From Sulfurimonas sp. UBA2011 (GTDB taxonomy: Bacteria; Campylobacterota; Campylobacteria; Campylobacterales; Sulfurimonadaceae), in NCBI GenBank assembly GCA_002335055.1, contig DDCH01000004.1, positions 204,731 to 268,730 of the forward strand: a stretch of 64,000 nucleotides of DNA, written 5' to 3'. Each line of letters begins with the position of its first letter. Position 1 is the stretch's first letter. The notes beneath the pieces were generated by a model that saw only the letters and a program-made list of their open reading frames with translations, did not search any database and had not been told where the DNA came from. Both the position numbers and the translations under genes were made by a program. Below, in pieces: positions 42,761 to 53,200 of this stretch.

Positions 42761-43106
42761 TCTTTTTCGTAATGCTGGTTATGCAGTAGAAGGTTTTATA
42801 GATATCGTGAAGAATGAGACATCTTTTAAATGGCAACTACTTATGCTCGTAGTTATGGGAACGCTCTCTTGGAGTTTACCAATTGAGTTTGCTTACTCTG
42901 CGATTCTTTTTATCTCTCTTTTTATTCCTGTTATCTGTGAAGTTATAAACTCAGCGATAGAGAGGGTCGTAGATCTTGTTACACAAGACTATCACATACT
43001 AGCAAAGCAGGCGAAAGATGTGGGTGCTACTATCGTTTTACTTTCTCTCATTATAACTACTCTTATATGGTTAAGTGTTTTAGCACTAGCTTACGAGATA
43101 GTATAA
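42735..43106 (+). CDS. dgkA: Diacylglycerol kinase
   Basis: 123 residues, three membrane spans, with the catalytic EVINSAIERVVD (about 76-87) and QAKDVGATIV motifs of the small bacterial integral-membrane DGK family. Recycles diacylglycerol to phosphatidate. RBS AAGGACAAGT lies inside the upstream lipid gene. Followed by a decayed fragment, so it ends the operon. Confidence 0.93.
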   Translation: MKLNKPKHNLFRNAGYAVEGFIDIVKNETSFKWQLLMLVVMGTLSWSLPIEFAYSAILFISLFIPVICEVINSAIERVVDLVTQDYHILAKQAKDVGATIVLLSLIITTLIWLSVLALAYEIV

Positions 43107-43114
43107 GAAAATTT

Positions 43115-43501
43115 ATGAAGTTTATTTTACTTGTTTCCGTTTTACTTACATTTTATGGTAAGTATGGAAATACATATAAACAAGATGATATTCTAAGATT
43201 ATCTGGAAAATTTAACTTAGGTGGTTTGTTTAACCTTTCATGATATACACCATACTCTTTTCTTGGAGCTAATGTAGCATTAGCTATTTTTCGATACACT
43301 TATGAAATCAAAGATGGTGTTTTTTCTGTAGAAATAGGCAATACATGGAACGGAGATGACGAAGTGAATTACAATATGATGAAAAAGTCTGCTTCAATTT
43401 ATGTAGCAGCAGATACATTACTTGGTCCATTGTATTTAGCATTTGCTTCTTGCTTAAATGGACACATGAGTGGATATTTATACTTAGGTGAGAAATTTTA
43501 A
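43115..43501 (+). pseudogene. C-terminal barrel fragment of a patatin-like outer-membrane phospholipase
   Basis: In-frame from ATG 43115 to TAA 43499-43501 with a single TGA at 43241-43243 (GGLFNLS-stop-YTPYSFLGAN). The reading SVEIGNTWNGDD and ADTLLGPLYLAFASCLNGHM then GYLYLGEKF matches the last strands of the surface-antigen/D15 barrel that follows patatin domains; glycine (GGA) is the likely lost codon. The catalytic part is missing. An N-terminal fragment of the same protein type lies at 46065-46259 on the other strand. Confidence 0.7.
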
Positions 43502-43502
43502 A

Positions 43503-44699
43503 ATGATAAAAAGTGAACGAACAACATTAATAATTGGTGCAGGTGGAGTAGGTCGGGTTGTAGTACATAAGTGTGTACAAAATGCCGGAGTATTTGGTAG
43601 AATAATTTTAGCGAGTAGAAATATAGAATCTTGTGTAAACATAAAAAAAGAGCTACCTACTGCTGATATATTTGTAACACAGCTTGATGCAGATATTACA
43701 GATGATGTAATTAAACTTATAGAAAAAATTAATGCAGATATTGTTATCAATGTAGCACTTCCATATCAGGATTTGACTATTATGGATGCATGTATAGCTA
43801 CTTCGACTCCTTATCTTGACACTGCAAACTATGAGCATCCAGATGAGGCCAAGTTTGAGTATAAGTTGCAATGGGCTAGAGATGAGAAGTTTAAAGAAGC
43901 TGGAATAATGGGACTACTTGGAAGTGGTTTTGACCCCGGTGTTACAAATGTATTTTGTGCATTTGCCCAAAAACATTACTTTGACACTATCGATACCATA
44001 GATATTTATGACTGTAACGATGGAAATAATGGTTATATCTTCGCAACTAACTTTAATCCTGAGATAAACTTACGCGAGGTTTCAGCAAAAGGACGATACT
44101 GGGATGCTGGGCGTTGGTTTGAAACAGAACCTCTTCAGATGAGAAAAACTTGGGACTACCCTGAGATAGGAGAGCGAGACTCATATCTCATGTACCATGA
44201 AGAGATGGAATCACTTACTAAAAATATCACAGGCTTAAAGCAGATTAAGTTTTATATGACTTTTACAAAAGCTTATCTAGACCATATGCATGTGCTGCAA
44301 AATGTTGGAATGCTTGGTATTAAAGAGATAGAGCACAAGGGACAAAAAATTATACCCATTGAGTTACTAAAAACACTACTTCCAGACCCATCAACTCTTG
44401 GTAAACGTACTAAGGGTAAGACAAATATTGGTGTAGTTGTAACTGGGATGAAAAATGCTAAACGCAAGCGCATATATATCTACCAAGTAAGTGATCATCA
44501 AAAATGCTATAAAGAGGTAAACTCACAAGCTATATCCTATACAACAGGTGTTCCAGCTATGATCGGTGCGAAACTTATGCTTGAAGGTAAGTGGAGTGGC
44601 TCTGGTGTCTTTAATATGGAAGAATTTGACCCTGATCCTTTTATGGAAGAGTTAGTAAGTCAAGGTTTACCTTGGAAAGTAAAAGAGTTAGAGGTTTAA
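43503..44699 (+). CDS. Carboxyspermidine/saccharopine dehydrogenase-family enzyme
   Basis: 398 residues from ATG 43503 (GGTGAG upstream); a GTG at 43488 in frame is inside the preceding remnant. Rossmann motif TLIIGAGGVGRVVVHKC at the N-terminus and GLLGSGFDPGVTNVF, both typical of saccharopine-dehydrogenase-like carboxy(nor)spermidine dehydrogenase. It condenses putrescine with aspartate semialdehyde; the product is decarboxylated by NspC encoded 235 bp downstream. This is the alternative, SAM-independent spermidine route known in Campylobacter jejuni and Vibrio. Confidence 0.9.
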   Translation: MIKSERTTLIIGAGGVGRVVVHKCVQNAGVFGRIILASRNIESCVNIKKELPTADIFVTQLDADITDDVIKLIEKINADIVINVALPYQDLTIMDACIATSTPYLDTANYEHPDEAKFEYKLQWARDEKFKEAGIMGLLGSGFDPGVTNVFCAFAQKHYFDTIDTIDIYDCNDGNNGYIFATNFNPEINLREVSAKGRYWDAGRWFETEPLQMRKTWDYPEIGERDSYLMYHEEMESLTKNITGLKQIKFYMTFTKAYLDHMHVLQNVGMLGIKEIEHKGQKIIPIELLKTLLPDPSTLGKRTKGKTNIGVVVTGMKNAKRKRIYIYQVSDHQKCYKEVNSQAISYTTGVPAMIGAKLMLEGKWSGSGVFNMEEFDPDPFMEELVSQGLPWKVKELEV

Positions 44700-44700
44700 C

Positions 44701-44931
44701 ATGAACTTTAGAAGTATAGTACATCATATAGATTCTTTACCACCACTCTCTGACACAACGCAAGTAGTTAGAAAACTCTATCAAGCAGATCCTGAAAATG
44801 TAGCCAATGTTTTTACAGACGATTCGATAAATGATGCAGCAGAAATAGTTTCTGATATGAGACTTGATGTAGAACAGTTTAAGACTGTTTGTGTAAAAAT
44901 GAAAGAGATATATTTAGAGAAAAATGCTTAA
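44701..44931 (+). CDS. Small protein, HDOD-like N-terminus
   Basis: 76 residues between the two polyamine genes, RBS GAGG one base behind the dehydrogenase stop. IDSLPPLSDTTQVVRKLYQA resembles the opening of HDOD domains (S-L-P-P-L-P), but only that helix is present; the rest is a helical, acidic stretch ending EKNA. It may be a free-standing small protein or a shortened HDOD protein. Not known to be needed for polyamine synthesis; no function assigned. Confidence 0.6.
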   Translation: MNFRSIVHHIDSLPPLSDTTQVVRKLYQADPENVANVFTDDSINDAAEIVSDMRLDVEQFKTVCVKMKEIYLEKNA

Positions 44932-44933
44932 TT

Positions 44934-46073
44934 ATGCAAAATATAGAAACACCATATTACCTTTGTGATGAAAGCTTATTAGAAAATAACCTTAAAATAC
45001 TTGATGATGTACAAAAACGTAGTGGTGCAAAAATAATTGTAGCACTGAAAGGTTTTGCAATGTTTGCTACATTTGCTTTAGTATCTAAGTATCTTAAAGG
45101 GTGTAGTGCAAGTGGACTCTATGAGGCACACCTTGCAAAAGAAGAATTTTTGAAGTACAATAGTGAAGCCGAGGTACATACATACTCACCTGCGTTTAAA
45201 GAATCAGAGATAGAAGCCATAGCAAAAATCTCAAGTCATATAGTATTCAATTCACCTAATCAATTAAACAAATTTCTTTTAAAAACCAAAGAAATAAATC
45301 CAAAAATTCTAGTTTCCTTACGGATAAATCCGGAAGTTTCAAGCTCTCCTAAGGATATATATAATCCCTGTGGACTCTATTCTCGTTTAGGAACTACACT
45401 CTCAAATATCGATAAGGAGTCCTTAAATAGGATAGATGGACTAAACTTTCATGCTTTGTGTGAACAAAATGTAGATGCACTTGAAGAGGTATTACTAGCA
45501 TTTGAAAGAGATTTTGGTATATATTTTAAAAATTTAAAATATATCAATTTTGGTGGTGGACATCACATAACTAAAAAAGGTTATGATATAGATAGATTAG
45601 TTTGTATAATCAAAGATTTTTCTTTGAAATACCAAATAGATGTCTATTTAGAACCGGGTGAAGCTGTTGGATGGGAAACAGGTTATTTAGTCTCGAGTGT
45701 TTTAGATGTTTTTGAAAATGGAATGAATGTCGCCATCTTAGATACTTCAGCAGAAGCACATATGCCAGATACACTAGCTATGCCCTATAGAGCAGAAGTT
45801 AGAGGTGCTGGAGTGAGTGGAGAGAAAAAGTATACATATCGTTTGGGTGGAAATACTTGTCTCGCTGGTGATATTATGGGAGACTACTCATTTGATGAAC
45901 CTTTAAAAATAGGGGATACTATAATCTTTGAAGATCAGATACATTATACATTTGTGAAAAACACTACATTTAATGGTATAAAACTTCCATCCTTAGTTAT
46001 AAAACGACTCGATGGAACTGTTGAAATTGTTAAAGAGTTTGGATATGAAGCTTATAAAAGTCGCTTAAGTTAA
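44934..46073 (+). CDS. nspC: Carboxynorspermidine/carboxyspermidine decarboxylase
   Basis: 379 residues from ATG 44934 (an in-frame GTG at 44889 overlaps the preceding gene). Group IV PLP decarboxylase: TPYYLCDESLLENNL at the start, the PLP lysine in IVALKGFAMFA, FGGGHHIT phosphate-binding loop, EPGEAVGW, and a C-terminal GGNTCLAGD with the catalytic Cys. Converts carboxyspermidine to spermidine. Operon partner of the dehydrogenase at 43503. Confidence 0.93.
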   Translation: MQNIETPYYLCDESLLENNLKILDDVQKRSGAKIIVALKGFAMFATFALVSKYLKGCSASGLYEAHLAKEEFLKYNSEAEVHTYSPAFKESEIEAIAKISSHIVFNSPNQLNKFLLKTKEINPKILVSLRINPEVSSSPKDIYNPCGLYSRLGTTLSNIDKESLNRIDGLNFHALCEQNVDALEEVLLAFERDFGIYFKNLKYINFGGGHHITKKGYDIDRLVCIIKDFSLKYQIDVYLEPGEAVGWETGYLVSSVLDVFENGMNVAILDTSAEAHMPDTLAMPYRAEVRGAGVSGEKKYTYRLGGNTCLAGDIMGDYSFDEPLKIGDTIIFEDQIHYTFVKNTTFNGIKLPSLVIKRLDGTVEIVKEFGYEAYKSRLS

Positions 46074-46259
46074 CTCTTTTATGGATGCAGCTAAAGAGCC
46101 TGACTTTAAAATTACGGCATCACCATTTTTAATGTCAGTTGCAACTGCTCTAAAAGGAATACTGAGTTTATCAAAGTCTCTAATATCACATACACTTTGA
46201 GTTAATTCATCAAACTTTTCAACCATATACTCTTTTAAAATTTGCAATATTGCTATCAT
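46065..46259 (-). pseudogene. Internal fragment of a patatin-like phospholipase domain
   Basis: The minus-strand frame reads LTQSVCDIRDFDKLSIPF, then RAVATDIKNGDAVILKSGSL, the stretch in patatin domains that leads to the catalytic region (FdkLpipFravATdl-type). It breaks off at a stop right after SLAASIKE, before the family's next block. The frame is open further upstream (to about 46385) with a hydrophobic segment unrelated to patatin. No GxSxG serine or DGG motif is present. Its stop overlaps the nspC end by nine bases. Confidence 0.65.
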
Positions 46260-46403
46260 AAAAAAAACTACAATGACTATGATACTTAAAACAGTGATGG
46301 AAATTGTGGTATGTACGAGTACACTATTAATGATAAATGCAAGGAAATTAGAGAGATTATTATATAGTTCTACAATTATGTAACCAAGCTATGAGGATAA
46401 AGA

Positions 46404-46958
46404 ATGATAGAAGATAAACAACGCTGGAACAAACGCCATATAGAAAAACCAATGCGACATAACATTGAGCCAATTTTACAAAAGTATATAGATGAGGCTC
46501 AAGTAGGTGAGGCATTAGATATCGCATGTGGTACAGGAAGAAACACTCACTTTATGGCAGAAAAAGGTTTTATAGTTGATGCTGTAGACATAAGTGATTA
46601 TGCACTAGGAGAGATTAAAGATACAAAAAATATAAAGAAGTTTGAAGTTGATTTAGATACTTATAATTTAGAGATAAACAAGTATGATCTTATTGTAAAT
46701 ATTAACTTTCTCTCAAGGCGTTTATTCCCTCAGATAAAAGAGGCACTTCGTGATGGTGGCCTTGTGATATTTGAGACATTTATTATAGCTCATGGAGATT
46801 TTACTCAACCTGTAAACCCTGAATTTCTTCTTCGAAAGAATGAGCTCTTACATGCCTTTATAGGGCTTGATGTTATCTACTATGAAGAACGAAGAGATAC
46901 GAATTTAAGAGGTGAAGATACTATGGTTGCCTCACTTATAGCTAGAAAATCTTCTTAG
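46404..46958 (+). CDS. Class I SAM-dependent methyltransferase (TehB-like)
   Basis: 184 residues. Motif I ALDIACGTGRNTHFMA (about 38-53), then VDAVDISDYAL and INFLSRRLFPQI; resembles tellurite-resistance TehB-type and small thiol/thiopurine methyltransferases. The first residues DKQRWNKRHIEK form the usual WdxxY-type N-terminal cap. RBS GAGGATAAAGA. Stands alone between the patatin fragment and selO. Substrate unknown. Confidence 0.8.
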   Translation: MIEDKQRWNKRHIEKPMRHNIEPILQKYIDEAQVGEALDIACGTGRNTHFMAEKGFIVDAVDISDYALGEIKDTKNIKKFEVDLDTYNLEINKYDLIVNINFLSRRLFPQIKEALRDGGLVIFETFIIAHGDFTQPVNPEFLLRKNELLHAFIGLDVIYYEERRDTNLRGEDTMVASLIARKSS

Positions 46959-47029
46959 TCTTTTCAAAGGAGTCTGAACTACTCAGGTTTACGACCTGTG
47001 ATTTAAAAGTATCAATGTAGTATTTCGTT

Positions 47030-48469
47030 ATGAATATAGATAACATGATACTGCAAACTCCTTACCTCACACTTGATGAAGAGTTTTACAACTTAACTAA
47101 GAGTGATCCACTTGAAGAGCCTTACCTTATAAGCTTTAATCCCAATGCTGCAAAACTAATAAACCTTGACGAAGAGAGTGCTACTGACCCTCTTTTAGTT
47201 TCATTACTAAATGGTACTTTTATTCCTAAGGGTGCATCTCCTTTTGCTATGTGTTATGCTGGACATCAGTTTGGACACTATAACCCATGGCTTGGAGATG
47301 GCAGGGCAAATAACCTTGGAACTCTAAATGGTTGGAATCTCCAGACTAAAGGTTCAGGGGAGACTCTCTACTCAAGATCAGCTGATGGAAGAGCAGCTAT
47401 CCGTTCTTCAATTAGAGAATATTTAATGAGTGAGTCTATGTTTCATCTAGGCATCGCTACAACAAGAGCATTAGGTATCATAGGCTCAAAAACAAAAATC
47501 ATCCGAAATACAGTAGAAAATGCAGCAGTTGTTATGCGAATGTCTACTAGTTGGGTGCGTTTTGGGACTTTTGAATACTTTTACTATAGACGAGAGTATG
47601 ATAAGCTTCATTCACTTGCAGAGTATGTTATAGAAGAGTCGTATCCACATCTACAAAGTGATGAAGATAGACTGCTGAAGATGTTTTGTGAAGTTGTTGA
47701 TAGAACAGCTACACTTATAGCTCAATGGCAGGGTATAGGCTTTAACCACGGTGTAATGAATACGGATAATATGTCCATAGCAGGACTAACAATCGATTAT
47801 GGTCCTTTTGCTATGATGGATGACTTTAATTTTGGTTATATCTGTAACTGCTCAGACACAGTTGGTCGTTATAGTTATGCAGAACAACCAAATGTAGCCT
47901 ACTGGAACCTGACAATGCTTGCTAAAGCACTCTCACCAATCATCTCAAAAGATAAAATGGATAAAAAGTTAGAAGAGTATGGCACTTCTTTATATCCAAA
48001 TGCCTACATAGATGTGATGTGTAAAAAAATCGGTCTTACTCAAAAACTAGATAGTGATGCACAACTTGTTGAAGACCTTATTGTAGCACTGCATGATGCT
48101 TTTGTTGATTACACTCTTTTCTTTAGAACTTTGAGTCATTATGATGGCAATAGAGAAGATTTATATGACATTGCTATGAATCCTATAGTGATTGATAAAT
48201 GGTTAGCACTCTATGACAAAAGACTTGTGTTTGAAGAGTTTACACATGAACAGCGTAGCAGCCAAATGCTACAAGAAAATCCAAAATATGTCTTAAAAAA
48301 CCATATGATTCAAGAGGCTATAGTTTTAGCAGAAGATGGTGACTTTTCTAGGGTAGAACAACTTTTATATCTAGCAGCTCACCCATATGATGAACTACCA
48401 GAGTTTGAACACTTTGCAGGGGATACTCCTGAAGAGTATAAAAATATAGGACTTTCTTGCTCCTCTTAA
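47030..48469 (+). CDS. selO: Protein adenylyltransferase SelO
   Basis: 479 residues, same length as E. coli YdiU. Pseudokinase that AMPylates proteins under oxidative stress. Landmarks: CYAGHQFGHYNPWLGDGRA, QTKGSGETLYSR, GRAAIRSSIREYLMSE, the NTDNMSIAGLTIDYGPFAMM active-site loop, and the conserved C-terminal Cys in LSCSS. Selenocysteine is not used here: the C-terminal codon is a plain cysteine codon. The gene ends flush against the convergent AlkD-like gene. Confidence 0.93.
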   Translation: MNIDNMILQTPYLTLDEEFYNLTKSDPLEEPYLISFNPNAAKLINLDEESATDPLLVSLLNGTFIPKGASPFAMCYAGHQFGHYNPWLGDGRANNLGTLNGWNLQTKGSGETLYSRSADGRAAIRSSIREYLMSESMFHLGIATTRALGIIGSKTKIIRNTVENAAVVMRMSTSWVRFGTFEYFYYRREYDKLHSLAEYVIEESYPHLQSDEDRLLKMFCEVVDRTATLIAQWQGIGFNHGVMNTDNMSIAGLTIDYGPFAMMDDFNFGYICNCSDTVGRYSYAEQPNVAYWNLTMLAKALSPIISKDKMDKKLEEYGTSLYPNAYIDVMCKKIGLTQKLDSDAQLVEDLIVALHDAFVDYTLFFRTLSHYDGNREDLYDIAMNPIVIDKWLALYDKRLVFEEFTHEQRSSQMLQENPKYVLKNHMIQEAIVLAEDGDFSRVEQLLYLAAHPYDELPEFEHFAGDTPEEYKNIGLSCSS

Positions 48470-49552
48470 CTACACTAGTTCAAATGTGACCTCTTTAAAA
48501 ACTACACCATTTATAAGTATGGAGAGCTTTTGCTCCCCTTTGTAGTAAACCCTAGTGCTTATAGGCCTAAAAGAGTAGGTTTTGGAGACTGCTTTAGTCA
48601 TCTCTTTATAAGTACCTTCGGCTATTTTAAATACTTTTTTATTGTGTTGATTATTTTTGCGTAAAAACCCCATAACAAATTCTATTCGTAATTTTTTTAG
48701 TTCAACTGGACTGATAATATCAAAAGAAAACTCTACTTCCTCACCCATTCTTACATTATGAGTATGCGTGAAATTTTCTAAAGTGATACGGGAGGGTTTA
48801 GTAAAACCAAAAAGGGCTAAAACTTCGCTGTCACTTGCTTTAAGTAATGTCCTGCAGCCATGTTTTAAAAGAGCATCTCTCTCTTTAGAAAAGCCTAGCC
48901 ACTTTTTTGTAAGTCCTTTAACAAGTTCAGGGTTGTCTTTGGAAATATCATTTAAGTTATTAGCCACACTTTTACGAACATAAGGACTAATATCATCCTT
49001 TAAAAAGTCTAAAATCTTTAAAACTGATGCAGGATTACTTTTAAACGCAGGAAGTGCAATTGCCCATGGTAAATGTGGACGACAACCTTCAGAGGATAAA
49101 CGTCTGAGATGTTCATCTTCACGAGTAGCCCATATACACATCTGTGCCATCGTTTTTTCTTCATACTTAAGTATAAACTGTCTAATTGCAAACTCTGAAG
49201 AGCACTTATGTGTAAAAACCTCTAGTGCTTTCATAGAAGTATCAAAGGAATCTAAACCAAACACTTCAACAAAATCTTGAAATACCATATTCTCAAGTCC
49301 ATATTTATGATTAAAATTAGTAAATATCAATTTAAGGATATCTATTGCCTTAGCATACTCTTTAGGTAAGAACTCCCCAAGAGTAGTACTTATATGCCGC
49401 ATTCTTTCTTTTAGTTCATAGTCTTTGAAGTCTACATTAAAAATGGCTACTTTAAAAGAAGTTTGCTGAAAACTTGAGTACTCAAGACTTATATTTTTAC
49501 AAAGAAGTTCTATGTACTCCTCGTTATATAAGTCTTTTAGTAGTGGTGCCAC
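48470..49552 (-). CDS. DNA alkylation repair protein (AlkD-like HEAT-repeat)
   Basis: 360 residues from GTG 49550-49552, which overlaps the recO stop (TAGTG) and has GGAAGG at ideal distance; an upstream TTG at 49579 is less likely. HEAT-like helical repeats, with LRRLSSEGCRPHLPWAIALP (about 155-175) and SPYVRKSVANNLNDISKD being signature pieces of the DNA-alkylation-repair family; a C-terminal beta-rich extension (about 260-360) follows. AlkD-type enzymes excise bulky or cationic alkylated bases. Translational coupling with recO puts two repair genes together. Confidence 0.85.
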   Translation of the reverse strand: MAPLLKDLYNEEYIELLCKNISLEYSSFQQTSFKVAIFNVDFKDYELKERMRHISTTLGEFLPKEYAKAIDILKLIFTNFNHKYGLENMVFQDFVEVFGLDSFDTSMKALEVFTHKCSSEFAIRQFILKYEEKTMAQMCIWATREDEHLRRLSSEGCRPHLPWAIALPAFKSNPASVLKILDFLKDDISPYVRKSVANNLNDISKDNPELVKGLTKKWLGFSKERDALLKHGCRTLLKASDSEVLALFGFTKPSRITLENFTHTHNVRMGEEVEFSFDIISPVELKKLRIEFVMGFLRKNNQHNKKVFKIAEGTYKEMTKAVSKTYSFRPISTRVYYKGEQKLSILINGVVFKEVTFELV

Positions 49553-50169
49553 TATAAACCTTCCAAAATTACATTCCAAAGTCTATCGACCTCTTTATCA
49601 CTTAAAAATAGAGTGGACTTGTTCTCATAAAGTTCATCTAAGGAATTGCGTTTAATACCATAAGTATGTGTGCAGTTATAGTGTGTTGGTAAAAATGCTC
49701 GTATAAGTGAGATATCACCTACTATCTCCTTAGAACATAAAAAACAGTAATGCTCTTTATGCAGACGACCCTCATGTTCTAGAAGTTTTGTATAGAGTTC
49801 TATAGCTACTCTTTTAGGGTTTTGTTTGTTCCACTGGGTTTGAGCCTCTTGAAATAGATCAAAATAAAAAGAGCCAAGTTCTTCAGCATCTTTGAGGTGT
49901 TTATAAAAAAGCCCTGTAAAGTCTTGCCAAAAACGCAGGAGTTTATAGTCATTTATCCATGGGTAACCGATGTGTAGAACATCTTTGAGTCGTCCAATCG
50001 TACTCTTAGAAGATGGCTCTATTTCATAATCTATCTTAAAGCCAATATTTATAGTTCCATGACGAGCACCGTAGAACCGGTAAAGGGTCTCTAACTTATC
50101 TTTAGATAAAATGGTTACTATTAAGTCCTCATCTTTAACTTTATTAATGTTTATGATAAAACCTTGCAT
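49552..50169 (-). CDS. recO: DNA recombination/repair protein RecO (epsilon type)
   Basis: 205 residues, the short form usual in Campylobacter and Sulfurimonas. N-terminal OB-fold start QGFIININKVKDEDLIVTIL, central helical part, and CFLCSK with later histidines/cysteine (THYNCTHTY) as a partial zinc site. Helps load RecA together with RecR. ATG 50167-50169. Confidence 0.85.
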   Translation of the reverse strand: MQGFIININKVKDEDLIVTILSKDKLETLYRFYGARHGTINIGFKIDYEIEPSSKSTIGRLKDVLHIGYPWINDYKLLRFWQDFTGLFYKHLKDAEELGSFYFDLFQEAQTQWNKQNPKRVAIELYTKLLEHEGRLHKEHYCFLCSKEIVGDISLIRAFLPTHYNCTHTYGIKRNSLDELYENKSTLFLSDKEVDRLWNVILEGL

Positions 50170-50281
50170 GCCGAGATTATACCAAATTAACCTTATTTTA
50201 ATGCTTCTTTAGATATCCTTCCATACTTATAATATTCATAAAATATAAAAGAATTACCTCTCATAATTACGAAGGATTACA

Positions 50282-53200
50282 ATGGCATGCAATTTAGATT
50301 TATTAACTTCTTTTAAAGACAACTGTGGATTTGGACTTTTAGCTTCAATAGACAATAAACCTACACATAAAAACTTAGAAGATGCAATAACTTCATTATC
50401 AAGAATGATGCACAGGGGTGCAGTCGCGGCAGATGGTATAACAGGAGATGGATCAGGTTTATTACTTTCCATTCCAAAATCATTCTTTGAAAAAGAGCTT
50501 TCACAAGATGGTGTAAATATTCCCCAAGAGTATGCTATAGCAATGGTGTTTTCAAATAATGAAAGCGATTTTGATATTATAGAATCTATATGTAAAAATA
50601 ATGATCTTAAAGTTGTTTATACAAGAGATGTGCCTATCAATACTAATGCACTAGGTGCTCAAGCATTAGAGTCACTTCCAAGTATTAAGCAGCTTTTTGT
50701 TGTACCAAATTCTCCAGTTGCAACTGAAAGACTAGATGCACTTGTATATCTTTCAAGAAAGGAGATAGAAGCGAAGCTTAAAGATGATGCAACATTTTAC
50801 ATCCCATCATTTTCAACAACCGTAGTATCATACAAAGGTCTTGTTATGCCAACGCATATCAAAGAGTTTTATACAGATTTAGCATCAGAGGATTTTAAAA
50901 TATCTTTTTGTCTGTTTCACCAAAGATTCTCTACAAACACTTTACCACAATGGAAACTCGCACAACCATTTAGAACTATTGCACATAATGGTGAGATCAA
51001 CTCTGTTACAGCAAATCGATTTAATGTAAAAATGAAAATGGCTGCCGTTAAGTCTGAAATATTTACAGATGAAGAGATGACAAAACTAATGGATGTTATT
51101 CAAGATGGTATGAGTGATTCTGCTAGTTTAGATAACTTTATGGAGTTTTTACATGTAAATGGAGTGGACTTCTTTAAAGCAGCACGTTCTCTTATCCCTG
51201 CACCTTGGCATAATGACCATGCTATGGATTCAAAGCTTAGAGCCTTTTATGAGTATGCAAGTGCTTGTTTTGAGCCATGGGATGGACCAGCTGCCGTAAG
51301 TATGACAGATGGAAGATTTATCGGATGTGTGATTGATAGAAATGGATTAAGACCATCTAAATATATTCTTACAACTGACAATAGAATACTTATCTCATCA
51401 GAATATGGTGTACTAGAATTACCTGAAGAGGAAATTGTTGAGAGAGGACGCCTTCAGTCTGGAGAAATGATCGGAATCGACCTTAAGTATGGAAAAGTAC
51501 TTAAAAATGAAGATATCAACGAGCATCTTAAATCTATGCATAATTATGATAAATGGCTATCTGAAAATATGTCTTACCTTCAAGAGCATGCTATTACAGC
51601 TGATTTTGAAGATTGTGAGTTCCAAGAGAGTGAAATGGAAGCAAAACAGCGATACTTCAACTACACTCAAGAGTTAAATAAACAAGTAATCGGACCAATG
51701 TTAAAAGAGGGTAAAGAGACAACGGGTGCAATGGGTGATGATACACCAATTGCAGCTTTCTCAGCTGAGCAAAGAAACTTTACAGACTTTTTCAAGCAAA
51801 AATTTGCACAAGTAACAAATCCACCAATTGACTCAATTAGAGAAAAAATTGTAATGAGTTTAAATACTGGTTTTGGAGAAAAAAGAAATATTCTTGCAGA
51901 TGATGCGGAACATGCGAAGAGACTTAAAACTGTACTTCCTATTATGTCAAAAGAAAAATTCTTAATTTTACAAGAGTTTGGTGATAAAACATCTTCAAAA
52001 TATGATTCAGCTTATAAGGTTGGTAAATATTCAACAACATATACTAATGATCTTAAAGGCTCTCTAGATGCTTTAATTGAAAAGATTATAGTGGATGTAA
52101 GAGATAATGGTGTAAGAACTATTATTTTAGATGATAGAGAGTTAGATGCAAACAATAAAGTAATTCCAATGCTAATGCTAATTGGTTGTGCGAGCCAAAG
52201 ACTACTAGATGTAAAGCTAAGACACCTTGTAAGTATGGTAGCCGTTACCGGAGAAGTTTACGATCCACATTCAGCCGCTTGTATGATAGCATATGGTGCA
52301 GTGGCAATTTTTCCTTATCTTCTATACTATACAGTTGAGCAAATAGCAGAAGGTACAGAATATGCAGAGGATATGCCTCATAATCTAAGAAGATTCAGAC
52401 GTGCTATGGGTGCAGGTCTTTCAAAAATTATGTCTAAAATGGGAATTGCAACTATTTCTTCATACAAAAACTCTCGTCTTTTTGATGTCATTGGCTTAAG
52501 TGAAGAAGTTGTAAATGATTGTTTTAATGGAAGTATTTCATTGTTAGCAGGGCTAGGTTATGAAGATATTGACGAGAGATTAAATTCTAATCATAAAAGA
52601 GCATTTACAGATGAATTTGAAGGTAAAGACAAAGCACTATACAAAGGTGGTTACTACAAGTATAGAAAAGGTGAAGAGTTCCATGATCTTTCTAAACCAA
52701 CGATTGCAGCAATTCAAAATGCTGGGGCATCTGGTAAAAAAGAAGACTGGAATAAACTAAAAGAGTTAGTAGATGGAAGAGATAAAAAGTTTATTAGAGA
52801 TTTCTTTGAACTTAAAAGTGATAGAAAAGCGATTCCAGTTGATGAAGTTGAGCCCTTATCAGAAATTTTTAAAAGATTCTCTACAGCAGCAATGTCTATG
52901 GGATCTATTTCACAAGAAGCTCATGAAACTTTAGCCGTAGCTATGAATACAATCGGTGGAAAATCAAACTCAGGTGAGGGTGGTGAAGCAAAAGAGAGAC
53001 TTAAAAGTAATAGAAACTCTAAGATTAAACAGGTTGCATCAGGTAGATTCGGTGTTACTCCGGAGTATTTACAATCTGCTGAGGAGATACAAATTAAGGT
53101 TGCTCAAGGTGCTAAGCCTGGTGAGGGTGGACAGTTACCAGGATCAAAGGTTTCTCCACTTATTGCAACACTTAGATTTACAAAACCTGGTGTGACGTTG

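Noticed and set aside
47030..48469. SelO as a selenoprotein
   Set aside because: The C-terminal LSCSS has an ordinary cysteine codon and the stop lies two codons later.
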